Shown here: positions 51,601-63,058 of the stretch, one piece after another | Position numbering within the stretch: the stretch's first letter is position 1 | Layout: each line of letters starts with the position of its first letter | Assembly (NCBI RefSeq): GCF_027942865.1 | Contig: NC_134527.1 | Location: 4,070,976-4,134,975 of the forward strand | DNA from: Odontesthes bonariensis | Taxonomy: Eukaryota > Chordata > Actinopteri > Atheriniformes > Atherinopsidae | DNA length: 64,000 nt | Direction: 5' to 3' | Program-made: the position numbers and the translations under genes | The notes under the pieces: model-generated | The model's database searches: none | The model's input: only the letters and a program-made list of their open reading frames with translations | Told to the model about the DNA's origin: nothing

Positions 51601-54600
51601 ATGGAGCAGGGAAACAGCCAAAACCTGCAGGACGTCGGCCCTCGAGGACCGGATTTGGGTAGCCCTGATCTAAAGCATCCTTCTAAATCTAAAGTTTAGA
51701 TGAAGGAAGATTTGAGACAGCCTCTAAAATGCTTCCGTGGAGAAGACTTCTGAAAGAAAATTGCAAGTTTGTTGACTTCCATGAACTCTTTGACACAGAA
51801 ATGTCCGATAATTTGATTGGTAAATGAAGTCAAAAGCTCCCCAACAGTGAAGAAAAGCAAGAAAATGTTAGAACAAAAGAAAAATCACAATTTAACAGCT
51901 GGCTATTTACTTTGAAAAGCCATCTTTGAAGAACTGAACTGATATTTTCTTGTAGAGATCAGACTTTCCTCTCAGACAAACAAGCTGCTGCAAATCTCAG
52001 GCTAGTGAAACATTTGAGGAAACTTCTCTGGAGACTGGATATGACCTCGGAAACAAACATTTCCCCCCCACACTGCTGCAACCGGTTGTTTGTGGAGACC
52101 AGAGCGGTTTGTGTCAGTGAGTGATGTGACTGACAAACAGCTCGGATGAAAGCAGCTTCAGAACAGGACAAAGACAGAAACTTGGGTTCAGTTCACTCAG
52201 AGCTCAAAGATGACGTAACCCTGAACTCTCAGGCACAAAACAATTGACAGGACTAAAAATTATTGCAACTTGGCTGAGGATGAACAATGTTTTTACACCC
52301 TTGACGGGTCTCCAGTCCATCACAGAGACCCCCATAAAGCCAACGTGCATGTTTCTAAAGTTCAAGGTTAAAGCTGAAGCAGTACAGTCAGTTTAAGTTG
52401 TTTTCCAGCAGGATTTGACCAAATCTACCAGGACGAATGGCAGGAAACTAAATAAATCTTCACTTTCCTTTAACGAGTTACGAGAGCACGATGGGCCTCA
52501 GCCGAGCTTTGATACAGGAACACGTTAATAAGTCCGACTCGTCCTCACAGCTGAGTACGGTGCAAAACTAAAGGGCTGGGGGGGGTGTACTTCTGTTCTC
52601 CCATAACTTCATTCTGTGTGCAGCAGCATCACATTTTAATAACGAGCTCATCTCTTCAGTGGTTTAGCTGACAGGACACTTCCCCTCTCCTGCCACCAGG
52701 TGTCGCTCCTGAACCGTACCGTCACCCGATCCCTTTAATAATGGTTCAATAAGCAGCTGAAACATTAACAGAAGGTAGAACAAACATACACAGGGGAATT
52801 TCAGAAGGCGGTAAAAAGACATCTGCTGGCAGGAGAAACTCATTTGACCTTTGCTGCCATTTAGCAACAAACAGGAACTCAACAGCAGGCTTTGAGTTTC
52901 TGATTAGAACTCCTACAAGCACTTTAATTCACTGCATTTTTCCACAGGATTAAGACAAAGTTAATAAAACACTTATTCCAGCAACTTAACCAGCCACTCA
53001 TTGTTGAAAGAACGCTTTATCCGGCACATCGGGCCCAAAATGAGAACATTTGTTGCAGGCTGCAGAGCCTGAAAGCAGGTTTAGACCCAAACTGGCAACA
53101 GGAGGAATTAACACTGAAAGTTACATTCAGAGAACCAGCTACAGTAAGAGCTGGACCTGGCTCACCGTCCAGGAGGGGAAAAGACTGAGAAAAAGCAAGA
53201 ACGGGAACTTAAGCTTTAGCATTTTATCACAAAAAAGATGAAACTTTGGAGCATGTGGAGCAGCTTGGCCCATTAAAGTCTCATCGAGCGTATGAAAGCA
53301 GCAGCATCAGGTAGTGTTAGGCTGACTGAAATGGGTCAACATGTTCACATGCATTTAAAAAGCCTCGTTTATGGTCTGACCAACTGTAAATGCATCGCAT
53401 TAAAAAGTGATAAGATTTGATGTTTAAAGCAAAGTTCAATATGATCTGAAATACTGATTCATGAATATTCATGGTCATCTTTTCTTCCTCATAAAGTTAA
53501 AATGAGAAGATTTTCTACACATTCAGCTTTAAGCTTCATGTTGGGACTCTACAGCTGAAATATGCATGTAAAAATGTGTAGCCGGCACCATTAGAAGCTT
53601 AACAGGTTAGTTATAATAGCGTCTCATTGTGCTGGGGCAGCAGGGAGGGAATCACCCTGTAGATACCCCAGGCTGCGCAACCATTTGTTACAAATTAACT
53701 TCCCCAAGATGGTTATCTGCATTGCAGCGAGGCCTGAAAGACATCTGAAGGTGTCCTTATCACAGAACAGACTGAGACAGACGCAAGGCGGCGTTACACA
53801 TGAAGCCGAGCAGGAGAAAGTAGTTCATCTGCATTCAGCACCATGGACACAAGAGGCCATCCTGCTTCTAATGATGCATTAAAGATTTCAAGCAATCTGC
53901 TGCTTTAATACAAAATATACACCTCCTGAGTCCATGGTGAAGACGAGTTGATTTTGAACAAAGCTCAGCATGCTTTAAAGTGAAACTCCACACACAGGGC
54001 AGGTGTTTTACCTTGGGGCAGCTGTATTAGAGCCTTCCTACCATCCTTTGGGGGACCTTTGGACGAAGGGTCTGTCACAGAAACAGTCAAACTTTCAACA
54101 ACAAAACTTAAGACATCAGCAGGCGTCCCATTTTCAAACCGCAAACATGCAAGCAGGCTTTCTGAGCGTAGACCAGATCTCAGGAGATCAAACCAGTAAA
54201 GCCAAGCCAGCATCCAACATGGAAGCATCTACAGGGCACAGAAGCAGCAACTGTGCTGCATGTTTTCATGAAGAAACCTTCCAATTTAACCAAAAACATG
54301 CTCAGCATTCAGGAAGAAAAGGTGCATAGAAGTTAGCATCAGCAGCACCAGGGAGCCTGGGCCTGAGAAGCAGGGAATGGGGAAAAGCTCTTTATTAAAG
54401 CCCAACAAAGAAAGAAAAGCAGTTTCTAAAGATTTTTAAAAATCAATCCAAAGAAATCAAACCTCATCTCAGTGGATGCGATGTGTGTAATTGTAGCAGC
54501 CACAGGTAACTGTATGCAGCCTTAAACAAAGCTCAGGTTTGTGTTTTTACACAGTTAAATCTTAAGACCCAGAAAAAGGGTTTAATTCAGAAATTACAAA

Positions 54601-57600
54601 GTGTTTTCATTTCTTTTATCGTCAAACTATTGAGCTGAATATTGGACTTGATAAACCCGACAATGAAGCAGCCACTGCACAGCAGGAGGGATGCAAACGA
54701 CAATCTTTGTGCAATCACGCTCTGAAAAGTAAAAGACACGCACAAAATAACATTTCAAGAAGGATCAGGAAGGCGGTTTTTGGCTCTTTTGGACGCTGAA
54801 GAAAGGAAACCGTTTAACACCGAATGCAAGATGCTGACAATTAACTTCAGTTAACCTTCAAGAACACTGGAGGAAAGCCGAATGTATTCAGTGCTGCACA
54901 GAGAGGGATTTAAAAGAACCGAGCCTGGAAACTAAAAGAGCAAACAGTCTTAATAAAAATAAATTTAAAAAAAAAGTGGGGCTGGTCATTAACGCCGTTT
55001 CAGGAAACAAACCGAGTCCCAGAAACATCTTCAGACTGAAGGAAAAGGCTCCAGTTCACCCCTGAAGTGAGGAGCTCTGCCCATTACTTCCACTAACAAG
55101 ATTAGAGTGGGTCAGGGCTGCAGACGCACAATGCTCCACGGAGCCCATTCAGCCCAAACAGGATAAATATGTTGGCTGGTGGTGAAGCCTTTGGCAACAG
55201 CTCAGCTTGTAGTGGGTGGAGGAACAGTTGTTCAACGACAGGCATTCCTTCAACTCCTCCCAAACTGTTCTCACTGTGTGTACGCATCAGAGCGGAGGGG
55301 CGTGCAAACCGAACAACACTTCCATTACAGAACAAACCTGAGTAAACACCAGCATGTGGAGGCGCTGTAGCATTCATGCTATGTTGTATGCAATGGATTA
55401 GCATCCTAAGAACTGTGAGCAGACTGAGGCCACATTTACACATAGCCGGCCGGGTATTTAGAGAAATGAATATTTCCCCCCCTCCGTTTTCAATAACAAC
55501 ATCGTGCACACAACATTGTTTTCAAAAAACTTGTCATTTACATCAACCTGCATAAATATGCCGTCAAGCGCCATAATAACTGTGCCAAACCTATTGGCGG
55601 CAGTGTAGGGAAAGGAATAAAGCCATGCAAGCCAATCAAAATACTCAGAATCGAGGACTTTCCTCATGTGAAGGAGATAACGCGAGCAAATATCACAACA
55701 AAACTGAAGGCAATAAGAGGGAAATATAGACAGTCAGTTGACACTGGACGCAGGAGCGGCCATGGAAGAGTGGTGCTCCTCTATTTTGAACTGTGCGAGC
55801 AGGTTTGGGGTGGCAAATGCAATAAGGTCAGAATCGTTTGCACAAATGTAAAAATTAGTAGAACTTTAACATCATCCATGCTAATCCTGATCAGTAGCCA
55901 AACAAACTGTAAACATAAGACGCTCGCATGATGTTAAGCATTTTCTGGCGCATAATGTGACGTTTAAGAACCTAAAACGCCGTTTCTCCCAGTTGACACA
56001 GCAACACATAACCGGCGTTATCAGAAATCTCCACTTTGGCCGGAGGTTTTAGAAATAATCGTTTTCTGTGATTAAAAACGGGGTTTTGGTGTAAATGAGA
56101 GGCCAAACTGCAGGAAAATATCTGCGTCTTCCTATCGTGTAAACGGGGCCTGAGACACGAGCTGAGGAAACGTGTACAAAAAGGAGGAGTCTGGACCCGG
56201 CTCCAGATCCCCAAACAGCCTGCGAGGTGAGTGAGAAGCAGCGAGAGGCCGTTAGATTCCTGCAGACGAGGCAGGAAATGTTTCTCAGAGCTGCGGTTTC
56301 ACTCTGCTTTCAAACCATTTAAACACTGAAAGAGTTCAAGGTTGATTTGCGTAGAGATTCCTTGACGTCAGACCTGGGAGGGCCCGTTTGAGCATCCGAC
56401 CACTCATGGATGGGGCGGTTGGGGTTCTTTCTTCTGGAGGAAAGACGGCGGCGTTATCCTCAGACTTAAAGAATAATAAAGCCTTTTCACTCCATCATTC
56501 AGACGAGCTCCAAACACTTCTGCCCCCGGACGGCCTCAAGCGTACAAACGCGTTCATTTAGCATGTAAACCCAGCCAGCCTTACTGTAGTGGGGACAGCT
56601 CTGTTAGCCAGGTTGTTATTCGCTAAATACGAAGAAGAGGAGGCTTCATAGCAGCCTGTATATGAAAAGCAAGTTTAATTAATTTAGAGGCAATCATCGA
56701 AGGTCTACACGATATTTATGGCAATCCTTTTAAATGTCCAACTTTCATTTTCATGGTTTTCTAAGTTCAGAGCTAAAAACCAAAATATGTTGCAAGTCAA
56801 ACAAACACAAATAAGTGTGTTTGCCTGCAAAAAGCATGTTTAAACTGAAACTTTTGTTCCACATAAAACCTTTTTAAACATCTTTAAACACAAAATAAAG
56901 GTTAAATTTATAGGGAACGTTACTGACGACAGTAGTTCGACAGATATTCACACAAAACAAAAGATGATAAAGCCTGTAAACCCCCAAATAAAGAAAACAG
57001 GCAGCAGAAACTGCTTCTCAACTCTTTTCTTAAGTAAGATTTGATGCGAGTCTTGGCAAAGTGAACAGGCCAACTACGCAGCCCTTTACTCAGGAGGATG
57101 GTGCTGTTCCACTACTTTGTGAATGCCGGTGTCTCGGTCTAAAGTTTGAGTCCAATTAGGAGGGTCTGTGGTGGATTCAGCTGTCAGGTCCCCATCACAC
57201 ACTGGTGCGGTTTGAACAGGCTAATCTGTGGGCGCACAAAGCAGCCGGACCGCTCAGGATCAAAACAAAGGGAGGCGTTTCTAAGCAACCTCTTTCCAGC
57301 AAAAGGGAAAGGATGAAAAACAAGGCCAGGGCTGCAGTTCAGTCTTTGTTTTTAAGAACGCCAATTAAACTGCCTTAGAATCTCGAGTCTAACACAGTAA
57401 TGAGCAAAACAATACTTCACCTAAAAGCTGAAGTCAGCTGCATGCAGATTATACTGCAGATCAATATTCTGCTTTAACGAGTTAAAGGGATAGTTCGCCT
57501 CTTTTGACATGAAGCTGTATGACATCTCATTAGCAATATCATTTATGAACAAAAGAGGCGAACTATCCCTTTAAAGAGTTCTTATTTACATCATTCATCT

Positions 57601-60600
57601 TTAAAAGCCTTTCGGCAGGAGGTGAGCTGGAGTTACAGAAATACAAAATCAAGTTATCGGACCATAACGGAGCACACTGAACCGACCACGGGCTCAGATA
57701 AAAACACTAAACAAGAGACGACCGCCTAAATTTCACCGTGAGGATAGAAAAATTGCTTTTGGTGCCAAAGCTGCACGATAAAAAAAAGTTTGGGTTCAAT
57801 TCTGATCCCTTTGTCACACTTTAAACCCGAGCAGCAGGAATGATGAGAAGATCTCAGACTAAAAGTGACAGTTACAGTCAGCGTATAACTGACAAAGTGA
57901 CCAATGAGGTCTCTGCAAACAGTTTTATGAACACCTCACAGTAAGCTGCGTCTAACTGCCCATCTTTGGCCACAGGCTGCAAACCCGCCTCTTCAGGAAA
58001 CCCTACCCAGATCTGTCCCAGCTTCTTGCGCACTTATTTGTTTCCTAAATTGTCTTCCCATTTGTCTCGGTACCCAACTTACTGCACTTACTCTAGCACT
58101 AGTTATGCTCTTAGCTGTTTGGTTTTGGAAGGAAATGCACTTATGATTTCTTGTGACCTGAAGTTCTTTTGCCTACCGATGTGGAACACACTTATTGTAA
58201 GTCGCTTTGGATAAAAGAGTCTGCAAAATGACTCTAATGTAACTGGGCAGCAAAAAGCATTTCATTGGTACTGAACAGTCCCACTGCAGCCAACTCAGTG
58301 TCCAGAAATCCACAGATGTTCACTTTAAGCAACAGAGGGCCTAAAACACTTATGTTGACCCTTGGATCGGACTCCTGCTGCAGCTCGTTGGGTTTCCACC
58401 ATCTGAGTTGGGATAGTTTTCCAGCTCTGTGTGGGAAAATCCGAGTGTGCACAGAACGAGCCAGAACAAATAGCTGCTGCCCTAAAGAGTGAAGGCTGAT
58501 TTAAAAAATAAAAAAAGGCCCATTCAGCCGTCACACCACAAACTGACACATTCCACCCAAGAGTTCAGAGGCTGGAAGACGGGCACGCACACCAAGAGAA
58601 AACAGTGAGCAGCGATTAAAGCGGGATCAAACTCAGGAACTGACAACTCGGCTGTCAGCAGCAGATGGATACTTTTACAGCTGAGAACTGAAGGCCGACT
58701 CTGTTCACAGTTGCCAAAGAGGCATCAAAGAACTGGATCCATCAGAGCGACTCAGCTACTGTTGAAGCCGTCAGACCGACGCAGATGGACAGCTGGGTTT
58801 GGGGCAGGCTTAGCGGAGAAGCAGGGGGCACAAAGCCAGTTTAATTATTTCAGATTTACTCAAGTTTCCGCCAACAGATCCAGAGAATTACTGGATCACC
58901 TGTGAACAACCAAGCTCCCTTTTGCCTTTAGTTAAAGGGATAGTTCGCCTCTTAACATGAAGCTGTATGACATCCCATATTAGCAACATCATTTCTGAAC
59001 ATCTTCTTACCCCCTGCTGCGTCCTGTGAGCAGAGTTCCAGCCTCATTTTGGCGTTGATGAAGGTAGTCCGGCTAGTTTGCTAAGGTCCCGAAAATAAAG
59101 CGTTTTGCTTCTCAAAACAATATGCGTTTAAAAGAGTAATACATTGGCATCACAAAATGGTTCTCCAGGAAAAAGTCAGACCTCACAATCACTTGGTGCT
59201 ATTTTCTCTCCCTTCGTATCATGCACACCAAAATGAGGCTGGAACTCTGCTCACAGGACGCAGCAGGGGGTAAGAAGATGTTCATAAATGTTGCTGATAT
59301 GGGATGTTATACATCTTCATGTCAATTTTACCAGTCTGAAAAACACCTGGCAGCTCAGCATCAGGTCCCAGAAATGCTCGTCCCCTGGGAGACGGCGGTA
59401 AATACCAGATGCAGCTAGTGTGAGGGGTGTAGTCCTGCAAAAACAACCTGTACTCGTTTAACTTTTGCAGTTCAGTTAACTCGGTTTGTTTGTGACGTGG
59501 GAAAAAGGGACTCGGACCCCTCAGTGATGCAGAGTCATAATGCAAAGTTCTCAGTTTCCCAAGTGGTCCTGATGTTTGGCTAATTAAAGGCAAAACAAGA
59601 ACGTGCTAATAAGCAGCAGAAAGGTTTCCTCTAATGGATGAAATCTGGGACAGGCTGCTTCTCCACACCGAGGGGAGCAACAGATAAGAAATCCTCCTCT
59701 GCACCTCCCGTTAAAAAGGTTTACAGGCACAGTCACTGGGGAGGGAGAGGCCTAAGCACCAACACTCGGATGAAAGATTTCATCTCCCTGGAGGAGCTGG
59801 AGACGTCTCAGTCTTCTCCCCGTGTGGCTACTGCGACCCTGAACTGAACTAATGACTTAAAGGGATGGATAAACTGGAACATTCTCTCTCAGCCCAGTAA
59901 AATTTAGCTTAATTCATGCCGACTCCAGCCTGCACAGCATCAGGTGTCCTAAAGAGATTCTGCAGCCCGCAGTTTCCACTTAGATTAATATAAAAACCCA
60001 AAACTGACATCTTTAAGCCGACCTACTTAAAATTAGTGAGCCATGCTTGCAGAAAAAAAAAAAAGCAGACGAATAATTGTGTCCCACTTCAAACGCTTGA
60101 TGCGTCTCCGGAGCCCGCCCTCACCTGGTCGGCAGCGCAGGCCGTCAGCAGCCAGCTCCTGCCCCTCCGGACACACACAGGTGTATTTGGGAGAATGCTT
60201 GTTGATCTGCGGCGCCGGCAGACACATGTAGCTGCAGCCTCCGTTTTCACCTTTCTCTGCGCACCAGTTGGTACCTGCACATAAAAGCCACGATGAGTTT
60301 GCCACACAAAATGGAAAATATGCGAGTTTTCTGGTAAACAATCAGAATTTCTATTCCTTCCGTCCCCTGAAACAGCCAGCTCGTACCGGGCAGCTGAATC
60401 AGCTCGTGGTAAACTATGATGTCCTGAGGGCTGTTCAGATGGTTGGCGAGCAGCACCACGTCAGACCCACTGAACTTGTTGGCACCGTAGACGGCGTTGT
60501 TTTCAACGTCCGTCCAGAAGACTCGGTCCTTTGGAAAGAAAAAAAAAAAAAAGCACGGAACGCTTCTCTTTCAGTTGTGAGACATGAAAAAGTCTCTAAT

Positions 60601-63058
60601 TTAACCTTCAAACACGGATTCTAAAGACAAAGCAGCAAACATTAAATGGTGCCTGCATGTGAATGAGCAAGCGTTAGTCAGCCTGTTGGGGTCTTATGAT
60701 GAACGAACCAATCAGAGCAGATTCCACCGTTAAAGCGCATCAGCATGACCGAATTTCATGTGTGAATCACATCAGATTCTTCTATTAAAGGTTTATTTAT
60801 TCAATTCACTTCTTGTAAGGTTCACACACATATCCTGAAACATGCCATAGTTAAAGGTCCACTAAATTAACAAAATTAAAGTTCCTTATACGTCTATTGT
60901 TACCTAAAATACACAAACTCAAACTGAGTAAAGTGAGAAAGTTGTACTTTTCAAAATCGTAATTTTTATTGAAGTTATAAAATACGTCTTTCTGATTGGA
61001 CAACAGGTCATGACGTACATTTCAGAAGACAGCGCAGAACTAGCCTGTGCGCCTACCTGAACAACGCGCTGTTGTGATTGATACTGACGTATAATTCAGT
61101 ATCTCTGGATTGAGCTCAATACAAGGGACGACAGCAGTTCCAGCAGTGAAGATTAACCGTTTATTCCACGAGGTGTCCAACCGTATTTATTTGAACCAAC
61201 CAGCGCAGGAGGCTGGGGAACAGGTGGATATGGACGGGGAGGCTGCGGGAGGAGTTGGCGCTCGTTTGGGGCACATCAATTGGTAGGCTACAACCACATT
61301 TCAATGTCGTGTCAATATCGCTCATATGTCGGGAAGGGAAATAAATACATGTTGAAACAGTGTCAATAAACGGAGTAGTGTTGGCTCTCTATAAACCATC
61401 TCATTTGTTTATGAACGTTGTCATCAGCTGAAACGGAGCCGCGGCCCAGCTGCGGAGCGCCTGCAGCCGGCGTCCCGCCGAGAGATCACGGCACCGATCC
61501 TCCCGTGGTGGTCGCTTCCAGCGGTGTTTCGGGCTCGCCGGGACCCAGTTTGGTGGCCTGTTTAGATACTAGCGACGAAAACTGTCTTTTGTAATAACCT
61601 ACGATCTACTATACGGACTACCAACTCAAATTACTTGCTACCTGCCGCGCTTTGTTATTCTGAAATGTACGTCATCATAAGTAACCTTGGTAACCCCGCG
61701 CGTTTATTTTTTGAAGGATGGAGCTTTTGGACCTGATAACAGATGAAATACCGTTTTCCAGATATTAGTACATTTTTGTAAAAATCACTATCAGAAATGT
61801 AAGGTATCTATCTGGACACATGAAAACAACTATATCACCGTTAAATTTTGTTTATTTAACTTAGTGGACCTTTAAGCTGCTATAGGCCCAGCCTGCTGGG
61901 GGGCCTCATATCACACCTTTCCTCACTTTACTCTCTTCCTCCCGTTTAATTTCTCAAATGATATTATGTAGATGTGACATTATTGTGGTCATTAACTGGC
62001 GTTTCCCTGTTCCAACAGGTATCCTTTGAATGGTGTTACAGTGGGTTTTTTTCCCCTCTTTTCTGTCTCAAACCCCAGCTGGTGGAGGCGGATGGCCACC
62101 CTTCCTGGTTCTGGTTCTGCCAGAGGTTTCTTCCTGTTCAAAGGGAGTCGTTCCTCTCCACAGTCGCCTCAGGCACGCTCAGGACGGGAGATTAGACTGA
62201 AGACAAGTTTCTGTGCAATCTGTTGGTTTCCTTAGCTGGGAAATCTTTTTTGAATTGGCTCTATATGAATTAATTGGATTATTTTGAAGTTAATTATGAT
62301 TACAATGAATTGAATTCCAATTGGACTTTATTATTTAAGTGCCTTGAGATGACATTTGTTGTATTTGGTGCTATATAAATAAAACTGAATAAAAAAAATT
62401 AATCTCTACAGAGGTAGATAGGAGAGCAGAGTCAGCATGACCCACTACACCCACTTCAGAGGCACTTTTTCCCCACATTGCAGTCTGACTCGACATTATT
62501 TTCTAGTTGTTTTTAACTGAAGCGACTTGGCAACAAACTCCGCTGCTCTGTCAAAGTTCTGATTAATAAGAAAAACTGCTCGACACAACTCTCCTACAGT
62601 CAGGTGAGAAATGTGGAAATCCTGCCAGCAGTTTGTATGAATTGCTCCTTATTTCACCGTTAATGTTCGTGAAAACGATCATGCGTCCCCAATTATTTAC
62701 ACAAGTTTCACATGGGGAAATAAACCAGTTTAAAAATAAACCAGAAGCTGGCTGTATCCCTCCATTCCATTTCAAATGTCGTTACTGATGGCATTTTAAC
62801 AAGGTTTTTGTTCCATCATGTGATGTTGACAGCAATAAAAACCCAAATGCGATTCAGTTCATCATGTCGGTCACTTAAAAAACAGAAAGAGGTGCGAGAC
62901 GAGCTGCAACTGCTGTACCTCAAAGACTGAGAGAGCAAAGGGATGAGCCAGGTAATCCTGAGACTGCAGCACCGTCTTCCTTTTGTCCCCGTTCAGGTCA
63001 ACGCTACAGAGCATGTGCAGCTTGGAGTCCACCCAGTACAACCTGCCTTTGATCAGAT
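48646..63058 (-). CDS. vldlr: Very low density lipoprotein receptor, C-terminal part (six coding exons)
   Basis: Exons in transcript order: 62919-63058 (140), 60387-60528 (142), 60125-60274 (150), 51236-51313 (78), 50981-51150 (170) and 48646-48681 (36, stop TGA 48646-48648). They join in frame. The first two encode the end of the six-bladed YWTD propeller ([40 protein letters not shown]). The third is an EGF module ([18 protein letters not shown]). Then come a short stalk, the membrane segment ([22 protein letters not shown]) and a cytoplasmic tail with the endocytic and adaptor-binding FDNPVY motif, ending STDDDIS. VLDLR binds reelin and apoE-type lipoproteins and in oviparous vertebrates takes up yolk precursors in oocytes. 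Exon sizes match the LDLR family. The ligand-binding repeats lie right of the window. The EGF and stalk exons join directly in phase 1 with no O-linked-sugar exon; see the candidate at 54012. Confidence 0.95.
48922..49514 (+). mobile_element. MITE of the ggctgtgttcgaaacc family, copy 4 (left end missing)
   Basis: Right tip ggtttcgaacacagcc-type ends at 49514; the interior matches 20865-21515. The left tip is absent. Located in the last vldlr intron. Confidence 0.75.
49576..50128. mobile_element. MITE with ggccatttctcaata ends
   Basis: Left tip ggccatttctcaata and right tip tattgagaaacagcc are inverted. The subterminal regions contain agtacg repeats. An internal open frame (49738-49977) has no recognised domain. 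Confidence 0.5.
50129..50980. other. vldlr last intron, unclassified part
   Basis: No coding or repeat signal recognised besides an aataataatattatt tract near 50300. Confidence 0.3.
51455..51667. mobile_element. hAT-type MITE with 8-bp target duplication
   Basis: Tips cagggctac and gtagccctg, inner arms aatccggtcctcgagggcc inverted. Perfect duplication atctaaag at 51447-51454 and 51668-51675. Sits in vldlr intron between EGF and stalk exons. Confidence 0.88.
51676..54011. other. vldlr long intron, part 1
   Basis: No exon consistent with the vldlr frame and no recognised repeat. Several short ORFs lack splice context. Confidence 0.3.
54012..54071 (-). CDS. vldlr: Candidate cassette exon of vldlr (phase 1 to phase 1, 20 codons)
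   Basis: A pyrimidine-containing acceptor (gactgtttctgtgacag) precedes and gtaaaac follows. The exon is 60 bases, begins and ends in phase 1, and has no stop when placed between the EGF exon and the stalk exon. It reads [20 protein letters not shown]. That is the position of the optional O-linked-sugar exon in other vertebrates. It is not Thr-rich as that exon usually is, so a chance match is quite possible. Confidence 0.3.
54072..55430. other. vldlr long intron, part 2
   Basis: No gene or classified repeat seen. Confidence 0.3.
55431..56150. mobile_element. DNA transposon relic with ggccacatttacac ends
   Basis: Left ggccacatttacacatagcc and right tatcgtgtaaacggggcc are inverted, and a 3-base tga follows each side, compatible with a PIF/Harbinger-type duplication. 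ORFs within are not transposase-like. Confidence 0.5.
56151..57481. other. vldlr long intron, part 3
   Basis: No gene or classified repeat seen. Confidence 0.3.
57482..57574. mobile_element. TTAA-type MITE, copy C (minimal, 93 bp)
   Basis: TTAA, then aagggatagttcgcctcttt, and at the other end aaagaggcgaactatccctt plus TTAA. Almost only the terminal arms remain, so it is an internally deleted member of the family at 1315. Confidence 0.8.
57925..58240 (+). repeat. 3' end of a non-LTR element
   Basis: Reads ctgcaaacccgcctcttcag early and ends taagtcgctttggataaaag then gtctgcaaaatgactctaat, the widespread 3' tail of fish LINE/SINE families. The coding frame is broken. Confidence 0.65.
58241..58931. 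other. vldlr long intron, part 4
   Basis: No gene or classified repeat seen. Confidence 0.3.
58932..59328. mobile_element. TTAA-type MITE, copy D (right tip lost)
   Basis: Starts TTAA plus aagggatagttcgcctctta. The interior matches copies A and B, and the inverted right arm is recognisable to tacatcttcatgtcaa before diverging at about 59328. Confidence 0.7.
59329..60124. other. vldlr long intron, end part
   Basis: No gene or classified repeat seen; runs to the donor of the EGF exon at 60124/60125. Confidence 0.3.
60855..61871. mobile_element. TTAA-type element with aggtccactaaatt ends
   Basis: TTAA at 60851-60854 and 61872-61875. Tips aggtccactaaattaa and ttaacttagtggacct are inverted. The interior (1 kb) has no long ORF. 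Distinct sequence from the other TTAA families here. Confidence 0.75.
61880..62402 (+). repeat. 3' end of a non-LTR element
   Basis: Contains ttcctgttcaaagggagtcg, then cctctccacagtcgcctcag, and ends tgccttgagatgacatttgt then tggtgctatataaataaaac, a common fish LINE/SINE 3' tail. Lies in vldlr intron between propeller exons. Confidence 0.6.

Noticed and set aside
53685-54329. Longer ORFs around the candidate vldlr cassette exon as independent genes
   Set aside because: Only the 60-base segment has splice signals in the right phase. The longer frames have no similarity or context.
48646-63058. lrp8 (apoER2) as the identity of the LDL-receptor family gene
   Set aside because: The short tail ending STDDDIS, the absence of a proline-rich tail insert, and the position next to kcnv2 and pum3 all fit vldlr.
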